A stretch of 64,000 nucleotides of DNA, from assembly GCF_013393385.1 (NCBI RefSeq), contig NZ_AP023239.1, forward strand, positions 4,030,001-4,094,000, written 5' to 3'. Positions 17,919 to 27,095 of the stretch are shown one piece after another. Position numbers and translations under genes: made by a program. The stretch is from Paenibacillus sp. URB8-2 (GTDB lineage Bacteria; Bacillota; Bacilli; Paenibacillales; Paenibacillaceae). The notes below the pieces were generated by a model. The model saw only the letters and a program-made list of their open reading frames with translations, was not told the origin of the DNA and ran no database searches. How positions within the stretch are numbered: position 1 is the stretch's first letter; each line of letters opens with the position of its first letter.

Positions 17919-19352
17919 TTACTTGGAAGTCACCTCAAAAATAGCAAACTTCAGGTAATGCCCCTCGTCCACGCCCAGAATTTGCGGATGATCCTTGCCG
18001 GCTGCTCGCCACTCGATCAGCCGCAGCACCTTGCCTGCATCCTCGGCGGCTTCGGCAATGGTCTGCAGAAACAGCTCCGGACGCATGTGATAGGAACAGC
18101 TTGCGGTAACCAGATAGCCGCCTTCATTCACAAGCTTCATACCGTGCAGGTTGATGTCCTTGTAGCCGCGGCAAGCCCCTTTAACCGCGCCCTTTGTCTT
18201 GGCAAAAGCAGGCGGATCAAGAATGACGACATCCCAGGTACGTCCTCCTCCGGCTGTCATCGGCTTGGAGGTATCCGTCTTTGAGGCGGATTTGTTCCCT
18301 CCCGCTTTGGCTGCGGATTGTTCCGGCGAAGCTCCGACGGCGTTTATGACTGCCCGTTCCGCCCGTTCCTCCAGCCCTTTCACCTGGCTGCGCAAATACT
18401 GGAAAGCGTCGTCCACGACGAACTCCACCCGGTCCCCGAAGCCGTTCAGCTCCACGTTCGCCTGGGCGCTTTCAATTGCATGCGCGGAAACGTCGAGACA
18501 GGTGACCTTTTTCGCTCCGTATTTACAGGCGTTTAGCGTAAAGCTGCCCGTATGCGAGAAGCATTCGAGCACGGTGGCGCCGTCCCAATAAGGAAAAGAG
18601 ACTTCTTTGCCGCTCTTGTTGACGGGAACCTTCCGGCTTATGCCGTCCTCACCCGCAACCTTTTGCAGTGTAATGCCGCTGCGTGCCCCCCAGCCTGTCA
18701 TCAGCGGAGCGATGGACGCGCGGTTCTCCCGCTGATCGAAGAAATACCCCGTCTTCTGGCCCTGCTCGATGTCGACAATCAGCTTTAGTCCATTCTCGGT
18801 CACGGTAACATGACGAGGGCATTCGCCGTACAGAACCCCCGTCTTCTGCTCCAGCCCCTCAAGCTCGCGCACGCCGACATCGCTGCGCTCGTAGATGCCT
18901 TTCGGCTCCAGAACTTGCACCAACGCTTCGACGATTTCGGCGCGGCGCTTGTCCATTCCGAGCGTCAGCAGCTGCACGACGAGCACGTCGCCGAAGCGGT
19001 CGACGATCAGTCCCGGCAGAAAATCGGCCTCCCCATACACCAGCCTATAGGCGTTCTCCCCGCCAAGAAACCGCTCGCGGTGATTCAGACAGCGGGCAAA
19101 CCGCTCCGCGAAAAAGGCCGTATCCATTGCCGCAAGCGGCTTGTGCGACACGACTCTGATCCGGATCTGCGATGCCGGATTGTAATATCCGGTTGCCAAA
19201 TATTTTCTTTGATGGCTGAGGACGTCCACCAGCCCACCTTCTTCGGGATTTCCCTCCACCGTTTCCACTTCGTTGCCGAAAATCCACGGATGTCCCGATT
19301 CCAGCCTTTTTTTGCGGCCGCGCTGTAAAATGACCGATGCCACTAACCTCAA
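17919..19352 (-). CDS. Class I SAM-dependent rRNA methyltransferase (RlmI-like)
   Basis: 477-residue protein with an N-terminal PUA domain (RKKRLESGHPWIFGNEVE), an EEHEE-like middle and a Rossmann methyltransferase domain. The SAM-binding segment ECFSHTGSFTLNACKYGA and the catalytic motif VILDPPAFAKTK are clear. These place it with RlmI (23S rRNA m5C1962 methyltransferase), but substrate specificity is inferred. About 50 extra residues rich in Ala/Ser/Lys/Thr lie just before the DPPAF strand (DNA about 18230-18360) and look like a disordered insertion. It lies upstream of the addB block on the same strand. Confidence 0.88.
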   Translation of the reverse strand: MRLVASVILQRGRKKRLESGHPWIFGNEVETVEGNPEEGGLVDVLSHQRKYLATGYYNPASQIRIRVVSHKPLAAMDTAFFAERFARCLNHRERFLGGENAYRLVYGEADFLPGLIVDRFGDVLVVQLLTLGMDKRRAEIVEALVQVLEPKGIYERSDVGVRELEGLEQKTGVLYGECPRHVTVTENGLKLIVDIEQGQKTGYFFDQRENRASIAPLMTGWGARSGITLQKVAGEDGISRKVPVNKSGKEVSFPYWDGATVLECFSHTGSFTLNACKYGAKKVTCLDVSAHAIESAQANVELNGFGDRVEFVVDDAFQYLRSQVKGLEERAERAVINAVGASPEQSAAKAGGNKSASKTDTSKPMTAGGGRTWDVVILDPPAFAKTKGAVKGACRGYKDINLHGMKLVNEGGYLVTASCSYHMRPELFLQTIAEAAEDAGKVLRLIEWRAAGKDHPQILGVDEGHYLKFAIFEVTSK

Positions 19353-19434
19353 CTCCCAGTTGTTTGTTTAATATAGGACCCTGACCTCAGTCATGTCCCG
19401 GTTGCTGCATTCATATATTGGTGTACAACCTGCT

Positions 19435-19535
19435 AAGAAGAAACGGCTTCGCCGTCCTTTTAGGGACGGCATCGTTTCTCGTAAAAATACAAGGTCTTTG
19501 ATAAGCGTGAAACTTATAAATTCTTGTATTTTAAA
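19435..19535. repeat. Dispersed two-hairpin repeat, copy B
   Basis: It begins AAGAAGAAACGGCTTCGCC. Hairpin 1 is GAAACG...CGTTTC with an inner CCGTCC/GGACGG stem. Hairpin 2 is AAAATACAAG...CTTGTATTTT with an inner ATAAG/CTTAT stem. The hairpin-2 stem differs from other copies at both arms in matching pairs. It fills the gap between rlmI and the plus-strand transporter gene and ends next to that gene's ribosome site. Confidence 0.85.
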
Positions 19536-19553
19536 AAAAGGAGAACCGCTGCC

Positions 19554-20540
19554 ATGATTCGCGAAGTGCTGTTCCCTGTATTATACGGCATTGTTATTTT
19601 TCTTGCCGGGATGAAGCTGATGGAGACCGCGCTCTCCAAGCTGGCCGGTCCGCTTCTTACCGGCTTCCTGAACAAGGCGACGGCCACACCCCTTATGGGC
19701 GTGGCCTCCAGCACCCTGCTCACTGCCGTTCTTCAAAGCAGTACCGCCGTAACGGTTCTGTCGATCGGCATGGTCAACGCCGGCCTGCTGACCTACGCCC
19801 GGACGCTTGGGATTATACTCGGCAGCAATATCGGCACCTGCCTGACGACGGAGCTCATCGGCCTGCAAATCGGCCGGTTCGCCGCTCCGCTGCTGGCGGC
19901 CTCGCTCGCCATATGGGCTGCGGCCGTTACGCTCGGCGAGCTTCCGCCATATAAATCGCGTCTCGTGGAAGCCGGACGCAAAATCGCCCTGCCGCTTCAG
20001 TTCGCCAGTCTGGCGTTCGCCGGTTTCGCGCTCGTGCTGTGGGGCATCTCCGTCATGCAGTCCATCGGCCCTGCGCTGCAGGAGAGCGGCCTCTTCGGGT
20101 GGTTCCTGGGCCGGGCGGCGGAGAACGTCCTGTGGGGCTTTGCCGCCGGGGCCTGCCTGACGGCGCTTCTGCACAGCAGCAGCGCCGTCATCGGCATGGC
20201 TATGGGCGTCGCCGCTTCCGGGGCGCTGCCTCCCGAGCTCGGCATCGCCATCGTGCTGGGCGCCAATGTCGGCACCTGCGTCACCGCCGTCATCGCTTCC
20301 ATCGGCGGCAGCCCGTCCGGCGTCTTCGTCGCCTGGTCGCATGTTGCGCTCAATGTCGGCGGCGCGGCTCTGTTCCTGCCCCTGACCGGTCTGCTCCAGG
20401 AGACCGCCGCGTGGATCGGCGGGGGTCCGGCCGCGCAGATCGCGCACGCGCAGACCCTGTTCAACGTCGCCTGCTCGCTGCTGGCGCTTCCCCTATGTTA
20501 TCTGCCTGTATGGTCAAGGCTGGAAAGGCGGCTGCAATAA
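19554..20540 (+). CDS. Na/Pi cotransporter family protein (NptA/YqeW-like)
   Basis: 328-residue polytopic membrane protein of the Na+/phosphate cotransporter II family. The two inverted family repeats are visible, each with the QSS/HSS signature: LQSSTAVTVLSIGMVNAG near residue 62 and LHSSSAVIGMAMGVAASG near residue 220, with GSNIGTC and GANVGTC loops. No C-terminal PhoU domain is present, as in B. subtilis YqeW, which occupies the same position in the gene order. The ATG at 19554 has AAAGGAG 10 nt upstream; an in-frame TTG at 19524 is less likely. It is the only plus-strand gene in the left half of the window. Confidence 0.88.
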   Translation: MIREVLFPVLYGIVIFLAGMKLMETALSKLAGPLLTGFLNKATATPLMGVASSTLLTAVLQSSTAVTVLSIGMVNAGLLTYARTLGIILGSNIGTCLTTELIGLQIGRFAAPLLAASLAIWAAAVTLGELPPYKSRLVEAGRKIALPLQFASLAFAGFALVLWGISVMQSIGPALQESGLFGWFLGRAAENVLWGFAAGACLTALLHSSSAVIGMAMGVAASGALPPELGIAIVLGANVGTCVTAVIASIGGSPSGVFVAWSHVALNVGGAALFLPLTGLLQETAAWIGGGPAAQIAHAQTLFNVACSLLALPLCYLPVWSRLERRLQ

Positions 20541-20557
20541 AGCAGGCCGCCTTTCGT

Positions 20558-22780
20558 TTATTTTACCGTTACTGTTACCGATACGGTTTTGCCGTCGAAT
20601 TTCCCTTTTAACACAGCCGTTCCTTTGGCAGAGGCGGCGATAACGCCGTTCTGGGAAATCGCCGCCACGGACGGCTTGGAGCTTGTCCACATGACGCTAC
20701 CTGTTACGTCCGCTGTTTTCCCGGTATCAAATTCAGCTGTAACGGAAACCGAAGCCGTGCTTTCCGGAGACAGTTTAAACCGGGTCTCGCTTACTTTCAG
20801 CTTGGCCAATTTCGGGACTACGGATACTTTGACCGTAACCGAAATTCCCTGGTAAGAGCCCGACAAATCAGCCGTTCCTTCGGCCAGCGCCTTGACGCTT
20901 GCTCCCTTAACGGAAGCCACGGCCGTATTGGATGACGTCCAGTTCATTCCCGAGGTCAGACTCACAGTCTTTCCAGCCGCAGTATATCCGGTGGTCTTAA
21001 TGGATTTGGAGCTCTTGATATTCATTGTCAGAACGGCGGGTTCCACCGTGATTTTAACGATTTTTTGCTCAATCCTAACCGGAATGGAGATGGTCTTGTT
21101 GGAGTAAGTGCCTTTCAGCGTCGCAGACCCTTTGACAAGCCCCTTGATGACTTTGCCTGTGTTTGTCTGCTTAATAACGGCATTGCTGCCTGAAAGCGTC
21201 CACTCGATCTCCTCTGTGACAACCTTCTCGTCTCCGTTTTCCATAACGGCATTTACTTCGGGCAGCTGCGTTTCTTCGCCGGTCACGAGACCGAGACCGT
21301 CTTCGGGACCGATCAGGACGAGCACTTTATCTTTAACCGTCAGCGCGACGTCCACGCTTTTGCCGCGAATGTCCGATTTGGAAGACACCGCCTGAGCCTC
21401 TTTCAACTTCCCCGTAAGATGAACCGTCCCTGCGGAAACCGCCGAGATTTTGCCGTCCTTGATCATGGCGATATCTTCGTCCGCGGAAGTCCACTCCATT
21501 TCCTGACTGATATCCAAAGCGGACTCGTCCAGCCTGGTTCCGCTGACTTTTGGCAATCCTGCGGTATCGCCGGTATAGAGTTCAAGCTCTGTGCTGTCCG
21601 CCTTCATGGCGCTCAGTGTCGGATAAACAGTCAGCTTGAAGCTTTTGGAGCTGCCCTTGTATTCCGCCTTCACCGCCGAAGTTCCGGCTGCCTTGGCGGA
21701 AATGACGGTATCGGTGCCCGTGTCCAGCGTCGCCGCAAGCTTGTTGTCCAGGCTGAAATCCGCAGCGCTTGTCACATCGACAGTCGAATTCGCCGCATTG
21801 CGCACCTCGGCCTTCACCTTCAGCGATTCACCGATAAACATTGTCTGATCGCCGGACGGTGTAAGCAGCAGCGCCTCATAAGGAGCCCGCACATAGACGT
21901 CGACCGTCTGTGAAACCCCGAGATACTCTGCCTTTATCGTAGCTTTTCCGATGCCCACGGCTGTAATGGAACCTTGCGAAACCGTCACGGCGGACACGTT
22001 GGAGGAAGTCCATTTCGCATCCGCGGTTACATTCTTCTCATCGCTCTGATCAGAAGCCTTGGTAAAGGCGCTTAAGGAGACGGCATCGTCCCCAACCAGC
22101 ATCTCCAATTCATCCGTACTTGCCGCGCCGTTTCTAAGCTCGAGACCGGAATACGGCAGCGACACGACCGCTTTGAAGGAAGCGGTAAGCCCGCCCAATT
22201 TCGCCGTAACGGTGGCCGATCCCTCGCCGATAAGTGTTAGCAGTCCATCGGACACGGTCAGTACATTGGTATTGGAGCTGCTCCACTCGGCATCTTCCGT
22301 CACGTCGTTTACGAAGACTTCCGAAGCGCCGCCGGTAGCGGTCGCCGTGACCTGCAGCAGGTTCTCGCTGTCGCCCAGCTTGTAGTTGCCGGAGTTCTCA
22401 TGCTCCAGCTTCAGATTTTTGTAAGGATAGGATACGGATACCTCTATGGTCGCCACCGAATTATTATACGTGGCCTTTATGATGGCGCTGCCGCTTCCCT
22501 TGGGTGTAAGCAAGCCGCCGGCTGCGGTCGCCACGCTAATATCGGACGATGTCCATACGGCGGCGGCCGTAATGTCCTTCTTGGAGGAGCTTCCTTCCAC
22601 GGTGGCCAGAACCTTCAGCTGCTTCGGCGTCTGGCCGACTGTCAGTTCGATTTTGGAAGCGCCGTCGATTTCGATAGCATTAATATCGCCGGCTGCCGCG
22701 AAGGCGCCCGCCGGGAACAGGATTGAAACGAACAGGGTGACAATCAGAACCCATTGAGTCATTTTGTTGTTCGATAACAT
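20558..22780 (-). CDS. Secreted protein with eight bacterial Ig-like (BIG2) repeats
   Basis: About 740 residues. A signal peptide (MTQWVLIVTLFVSILFPAGA, cleavage near AFAAAG) is followed by eight consecutive Ig-like group 2 domains of 80-95 residues. Most carry the W-T/S-S-S-D/N motif and end in ...VTVSV-type strands. No S-layer, LPXTG, choline-binding or membrane anchor is seen at the C-terminus, which stops inside the last Ig strand (TVTVK). The ATG at 22780 has AAAGGAGA upstream; a further upstream ATG at 22846 lacks one. Function is unknown; adhesion or cell-wall association is typical of the fold. It is a lineage insertion between mtaB and the Na/Pi transporter. Confidence 0.85.
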   Translation of the reverse strand: MLSNNKMTQWVLIVTLFVSILFPAGAFAAAGDINAIEIDGASKIELTVGQTPKQLKVLATVEGSSSKKDITAAAVWTSSDISVATAAGGLLTPKGSGSAIIKATYNNSVATIEVSVSYPYKNLKLEHENSGNYKLGDSENLLQVTATATGGASEVFVNDVTEDAEWSSSNTNVLTVSDGLLTLIGEGSATVTAKLGGLTASFKAVVSLPYSGLELRNGAASTDELEMLVGDDAVSLSAFTKASDQSDEKNVTADAKWTSSNVSAVTVSQGSITAVGIGKATIKAEYLGVSQTVDVYVRAPYEALLLTPSGDQTMFIGESLKVKAEVRNAANSTVDVTSAADFSLDNKLAATLDTGTDTVISAKAAGTSAVKAEYKGSSKSFKLTVYPTLSAMKADSTELELYTGDTAGLPKVSGTRLDESALDISQEMEWTSADEDIAMIKDGKISAVSAGTVHLTGKLKEAQAVSSKSDIRGKSVDVALTVKDKVLVLIGPEDGLGLVTGEETQLPEVNAVMENGDEKVVTEEIEWTLSGSNAVIKQTNTGKVIKGLVKGSATLKGTYSNKTISIPVRIEQKIVKITVEPAVLTMNIKSSKSIKTTGYTAAGKTVSLTSGMNWTSSNTAVASVKGASVKALAEGTADLSGSYQGISVTVKVSVVPKLAKLKVSETRFKLSPESTASVSVTAEFDTGKTADVTGSVMWTSSKPSVAAISQNGVIAASAKGTAVLKGKFDGKTVSVTVTVK

Positions 22781-22879
22781 GGTAGGTCTCCTTTGGTAAT
22801 GAATAGTTGCGCGATCTTCTCCAAACCCTTCCAAATATATCGACAACCCTGCCCGAAATCATTACCTTATTGGAAAAAA

Positions 22880-22926
22880 ATTCATGAAAAATGAAGGGTC
22901 CCATCCTCCGGAGAATGAAACCCTTG
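22880..22926 (-). terminator. Probable terminator of mtaB
   Basis: Minus-strand hairpin AAGGGT...ACCCTT (22925-22894) with an inner CTCCGGAG palindrome. It is followed by CATTTTTCATGAATTTTTTTCC. Confidence 0.45.
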
Positions 22927-22946
22927 AATAGGCGGCGGCTTCCCGG

Positions 22947-24290
22947 CTAAATCGAACGCAAAGCTTCTCCGTGTACGCCGACCAGCTCGCCCCTGCACTC
23001 GTTCACGCCGGCTTCTGTCACCTTAACGCGGCACAGCTGGCCTTGCAGCTCATCGCCGCCTTCAAACAGCACCTGCAGATAGTTGTCGCTGAAGCCGTGC
23101 TGGATATCCCGGCCGGGTGCACCTTTCGCCGATCTCTCCGTGACCACGCCGACCGTCTGTCCGACGAATCTGCGGGCATAAGCCAGCTGCATCTCCTCGG
23201 ACAAGTCGATCAGCTGCTGGACGCGGTCGTTCTTGATTTCCTCGTCGACCTGATCCTCCATGCGGGCCGCGGGCGTGCCTGTGCGCTTCGAATAAGGGAA
23301 CACATGCATTTCCGAATAATCGACCGCCTTCATGAAGTCGTAACCCGCGCGGAACATCTCATCCGTCTCTCCCGGGAAGCCCACGATGACGTCGGTGGTG
23401 ATGCCAACGTCGGGCATCGCCTGGCGGATCAGCTGCATTTTGGCAAAATACTCTTCGGTCGTATATTTCCGGCGCATCCGTTTCAGCACTTCGTTGTGTC
23501 CGGCCTGCAGCGGAATATGCAGATGACGGCACATCTTGGACGAACGGTTCAGTACATCAAGCAGCTTCTCGTCGATCTGGCTCGCTTCAATCGAGCTGAT
23601 GCGCACGCGCTCCAGTCCGTCCACCTTGTCCAGCTCCCAGAGCAGATCGGCGAGGCGGTAATTGTCGAGATCGTCGCCGTATCCGCCGGTATGGATGCCG
23701 GTCAGCACAAACTCCTTGTACCCGGCCTCCACCAGCTGATGCGCCTGTTTAATAATACTCTTCGGATCACGGCTGCGGGACAGCCCCCGGGACCACGGAA
23801 TGATGCAGAAGGTGCAGAAGTTGTTGCAGCCGTCCTGAATTTTGAGAAAAGCTCTCGTCCGTTCAGCAAAGCCCGGCACGTCCAGCTCCTCGAACTCCCG
23901 CGTCTTCATAATGTTGCGCACGGCGTTGACGGGCTGCCGCGACTCGCGGATGCCGTTCACATGCCGGATGATCTGGTCGCGGTCCTGGTTGCCGATGACC
24001 AAATCGACGCCGGGGATATCGAGAATCTCGCCCGGAGAAGTCTGCGCGTAGCAGCCGGTAACGGCCACAATCGCTTCCGGATTGCGCCGGACGGCGCGGC
24101 GGATCATCTGCCGGCTTTTTTTATCGCCCGTATTGGTGACTGTGCATGTATTTATGATGTAAACATCGGCCTGTCCCTCGAAATCCACCTGCTCGTAGCC
24201 TTCCTGTTTGAACAGCTGCCAGATGGCTTCGGTATCGTAAAAGTTGACTTTACAGCCTAAAGTATAAAAAGCAACGGATGGCATTTTCAA
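22947..24290 (-). CDS. mtaB: tRNA t6A37 methylthiotransferase MtaB
   Basis: 447-residue radical-SAM enzyme that adds the 2-methylthio group to N6-threonylcarbamoyladenosine 37 of tRNA. The UPF0004 domain cysteines are seen in TLGCKVNFYDTE, NTCTVTN and TGCYAQ. The radical SAM cluster is CNNFCTFCIIP near residue 155, followed by the TRAM-like C-terminal domain. Its start overlaps the rsmE stop by 4 bp, so the two are coupled. The order prmA-rsmE-mtaB is that of B. subtilis yqeT-yqeU-yqeV. Confidence 0.95.
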   Translation of the reverse strand: MKMPSVAFYTLGCKVNFYDTEAIWQLFKQEGYEQVDFEGQADVYIINTCTVTNTGDKKSRQMIRRAVRRNPEAIVAVTGCYAQTSPGEILDIPGVDLVIGNQDRDQIIRHVNGIRESRQPVNAVRNIMKTREFEELDVPGFAERTRAFLKIQDGCNNFCTFCIIPWSRGLSRSRDPKSIIKQAHQLVEAGYKEFVLTGIHTGGYGDDLDNYRLADLLWELDKVDGLERVRISSIEASQIDEKLLDVLNRSSKMCRHLHIPLQAGHNEVLKRMRRKYTTEEYFAKMQLIRQAMPDVGITTDVIVGFPGETDEMFRAGYDFMKAVDYSEMHVFPYSKRTGTPAARMEDQVDEEIKNDRVQQLIDLSEEMQLAYARRFVGQTVGVVTERSAKGAPGRDIQHGFSDNYLQVLFEGGDELQGQLCRVKVTEAGVNECRGELVGVHGEALRSI

Positions 24291-25051
24291 GCCTCCCCCA
24301 TTTCTCCAGTTTCATATAAAATGCAGGCTGCGGCCACCATTCCGGCCGTCTCGCAGCGCAGAATGCGCTTGCCCAGGCCGACAGACACCGCGCCCGCCGC
24401 TTCGGCCTCCCCGCACTCGCCCTCGCTGAAGCCCCCCTCGGGTCCGACAATAACCAATACAGAGGCTTTACTTGCGGCTCCGAGCTGCGCCGCCCACGGC
24501 GCAACCGCGGAGCGCAGCTGAAGACCTTCTTCCTTCTCATAGCAGAAATAGACCGCATCATAGCGATCAACCGATTTCAGCAGCTGCTTCCAGGTCAGCG
24601 GCGCGGCGACTTCCGGCACGATGTTCCGGTGGGCCTGCTCCGCGGCTTCCTTAGCGATCTTGCGCCAGCGGTCCAGCCGCTTGCTCTCCTTGCGCTCATC
24701 ATACTGAACAATAGTACGCTCCGATAGAAACGGCTGGAACGAGGCCGCGCCGATCTCGGTGCATTTTTGAATGACGATTTCCATCTTGTCGCCCTTGGGC
24801 AGACTCTGGGCCACCGTAATATTGACACGGGCCTCCTGCGTCATCGGCATGTTCTCTATAATGGAGACGGTAACGATTCCCTCGCCAATCCACGCGATTT
24901 CGGCCAGAGCCTCGCGGGACACACCGTCGCTTACAATCAGCTTGTCCCCGGCCTTGCCGCGCATCACCCTGGCGATATGACGGGCATCTTCACCGCCGAT
25001 GGATACACTGTCTTCCCCGAAGTTCTCGGGGGATACGAAATATCGCTGCAT
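24287..25051 (-). CDS. rsmE: 16S rRNA m3U1498 methyltransferase RsmE
   Basis: About 254-residue SPOUT methyltransferase. The N-terminal PUA-like region (MQRYFVSPENF, DARHIARVMRGK) precedes the knotted domain with VQKCTEIGAASFQPFLSER, VIVGPEGGFSEGE and LGKRILRCETAG. An ATG four codons upstream (25063) sits directly on the AGGA sequence, so the methionine at 25051 giving the family-typical MQRYF start is preferred. The stop overlaps mtaB by 4 bp. Confidence 0.94.
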   Translation of the reverse strand: MQRYFVSPENFGEDSVSIGGEDARHIARVMRGKAGDKLIVSDGVSREALAEIAWIGEGIVTVSIIENMPMTQEARVNITVAQSLPKGDKMEIVIQKCTEIGAASFQPFLSERTIVQYDERKESKRLDRWRKIAKEAAEQAHRNIVPEVAAPLTWKQLLKSVDRYDAVYFCYEKEEGLQLRSAVAPWAAQLGAASKASVLVIVGPEGGFSEGECGEAEAAGAVSVGLGKRILRCETAGMVAAACILYETGEMGEA

Positions 25052-25108
25052 GCTTATCAACATCCTGTTCTGAATTAAAAAGCATAAACATTCTTATATT
25101 TCAGGCGA

Positions 25109-25150
25109 AAACGGCGGCGTCCCTCGCCTGCCGGGCCCTGCCGCCGTTTC
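25109..25150 (-). terminator. Terminator after the M50 protease gene
   Basis: GC-rich hairpin AAACGGCGGC / GCCGCCGTTT at 25109-25149, read on the minus strand downstream of the protease stop, with a weak U tract. It may insulate rsmE-mtaB from the upstream genes. Confidence 0.5.
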
Positions 25151-25210
25151 TATTCAAACACATTCCATCATACAACGTTTGTTTCATGATGAACAGTCCT
25201 ACAGATTTAT

Positions 25211-25891
25211 TTAAGTAAAAAGCTGATAGAAAAAATTAAGAGTATCCGACCGCATAATATAAGCCCACATGCTCAAAGGCGTGATCGTGTACGCCTGAAG
25301 CGCGGGTATAAACACAATCAGCAGAAACAGAAACATCGCCCACTGCTCGATTCGCTGAAGTCTTCCCCGAAGGGGACGCGGTGCGAGATCCTCGACAATC
25401 CGGTAGCCGTCCAGCGGCGGCAGTGGAATCAAATTAAATAAAAACAGGAAGAAGTTCCAGAAAGTAAAAACGCTGAAAAACAGCTGTCCCGCCTCCTGAC
25501 CCTTGCCCGAAGGTATGGCGTCGAAGACACCGGTCGCAATCAGCAGCGCGTAGATCAGACAGCCGATGATCGCCATCAGCAAATTGCTGACCGGTCCGGC
25601 CGCCGACACGATGATGCCCATGAGACGCGGACGGCTGAAATTGTCCCGGTTGACCGGCACCGGCCGCGCCCAGCCGAAGCCCGCAATCAGCAGCAGAACA
25701 ATGCCGAAAAAATCAAAGTGCACCGCCGGATTCAGCGTCATGCGGCCCAGCAGACGGGCCGTCGGGTCGCCGAACCGGTTGGCGAAATAAGCATGGCTGA
25801 ACTCATGCACTGTAAAGGCAATCAGAATCGTTACCAGAAAAAACGGGAGCTGATCCAGCGGCATACGAATAATGCTTTGCAAAAAATCCAT
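25211..25891 (-). CDS. M50 family site-2-type metalloprotease
   Basis: 226-residue polytopic membrane protein. The zinc motif HEFSH is in VHEFSHAYFANRFGDPTARL near residue 30. The third ligand motif is in NLIPLPPLDGYRIVEDL near residue 150, with about six hydrophobic helices. It belongs to the short site-2 protease-like group without PDZ domain, and its substrate is unknown. It starts 2 bp after the prmA stop and is therefore probably co-expressed with it. Confidence 0.88.
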   Translation of the reverse strand: MDFLQSIIRMPLDQLPFFLVTILIAFTVHEFSHAYFANRFGDPTARLLGRMTLNPAVHFDFFGIVLLLIAGFGWARPVPVNRDNFSRPRLMGIIVSAAGPVSNLLMAIIGCLIYALLIATGVFDAIPSGKGQEAGQLFFSVFTFWNFFLFLFNLIPLPPLDGYRIVEDLAPRPLRGRLQRIEQWAMFLFLLIVFIPALQAYTITPLSMWAYIMRSDTLNFFYQLFT

Positions 25892-25893
25892 CT

Positions 25894-27036
25894 TTACCTC
25901 TTTCCGGCTGTAAACGCCACCCAGTCTTCTTCCTTCGTTACTTCCCGGATTTCAAATCCGGAGGCCAGCAGAGCGCGCCTTACCAGCTCTTCTTTATCCT
26001 TGTAAATGCCGGAAGTGATATAAATCCCGCCGGGCTGAAGCGCCCGGTACACATCATCCGTGAACAGCACAATAATCTCCGCCAAAATATTGGCAACCAC
26101 AATCTGGACCGGCAGCGTCACGCCGAGTCCGCCCGGCGTCGTACCCGAGCCGGCGGCCTTGCCGGCGTCTTCGTCACGGCGGCTTCCGCCGTCCGCGCCG
26201 CTTAGTATCGGCGCGTCCTTTCCGGCTGCTTCATCGGCCGGGCCATCCCCGTCCGGCCGCTGCGCCGGTCTTGCCGAGGGCCACATCGCCCCGGCAGGCG
26301 TCTCCGCCGCTCCTTCACCGCCGAGCAGGGACAGAAGGTCGCTCTCTTTTACCGTTATGACGTCCGAGAGACCGTTCAGCTGCACGTTCTCTACGGCGCT
26401 TTGAACGGCCACGGGGTCAAGATCCAATGCAAGAACGGACCGCGCGCCCAGCAGCATCGCGCCGACGGCCAGGATGCCCGAGCCCGTGCCGACGTCGATC
26501 ACTTCTTCTCCGCCGGAGATCGCTTTCTCCAGCGCCCTGAGACAGAGGGCGGTTGTCGGATGGGTGCCGGTGCCGAAGGCCATGCCGGGGTCCAGCTCGA
26601 TGATTTTCTCCTCAGGACTTGCGGGAGCGTACTCTTCCCACACCGGCTTGATCGTCAGCCGTTCACTTACCCGAAGCGGCTTGAAATACTGCTTCCAGGC
26701 ATGTGCCCAGTCCTCCTCGTCAACCGTCTTCCAGCTAATCTCGGCCTTCCCGGGATCGATGCCGAATTCCCGCAGCTCCTCGATGCGGGGCGTAAGTTCC
26801 GCGCAAATGCCGTCCATCGGCGATCCTTCTGTGAAATAACCCTTGATTACCGCTTCCCCTTCGGGGATATCGTTCAGCGGCTCGTCGTAAAGCTCGCCGT
26901 AGCGCGTGTCGCGCGCCTTGTTCAGCGTGCCGGATTCTTCAATGGAAACGCCGCCTGCTCCCGCTTCATGAAGCAGCGCGGATATCATCTCCTGCGCTTC
27001 CTCGGTTGTATGTATCGTCAATTCATGCCATAGCAT
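25894..27036 (-). CDS. prmA: Ribosomal protein L11 methyltransferase PrmA
   Basis: 380-residue SAM-dependent methyltransferase acting on ribosomal protein L11. Motifs include ELDPGMAFGTGTHPTT near residue 163, VIDVGTGSGILAVGAMLLGA and VANILAEIIVLF. It is about 65-70 residues longer than usual because of an Ala/Gly/Pro/Asp-rich insertion between the SAM fold strands (DNA about 26110-26330, e.g. RPDGDGPADEAAGKD), which is probably disordered. The ATG at 27036 has AGGAGG about 12 nt upstream. It heads the prmA-M50 pair. Confidence 0.94.
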   Translation of the reverse strand: MLWHELTIHTTEEAQEMISALLHEAGAGGVSIEESGTLNKARDTRYGELYDEPLNDIPEGEAVIKGYFTEGSPMDGICAELTPRIEELREFGIDPGKAEISWKTVDEEDWAHAWKQYFKPLRVSERLTIKPVWEEYAPASPEEKIIELDPGMAFGTGTHPTTALCLRALEKAISGGEEVIDVGTGSGILAVGAMLLGARSVLALDLDPVAVQSAVENVQLNGLSDVITVKESDLLSLLGGEGAAETPAGAMWPSARPAQRPDGDGPADEAAGKDAPILSGADGGSRRDEDAGKAAGSGTTPGGLGVTLPVQIVVANILAEIIVLFTDDVYRALQPGGIYITSGIYKDKEELVRRALLASGFEIREVTKEEDWVAFTAGKR

Positions 27037-27095
27037 TGCTGTCCCGTGCCTCCTACAAGTTTTGCTTCCGCACTTTCCAAACGGAAGTCGTAGTT

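Noticed and set aside
25100..25150. Hairpin AAACGGCGGC/GCCGCCGTTT as another copy of the dispersed repeat
   Set aside because: Only the AAACGG/CCGTTT ends agree; the interior and second hairpin are missing, so it is treated as a plain terminator.
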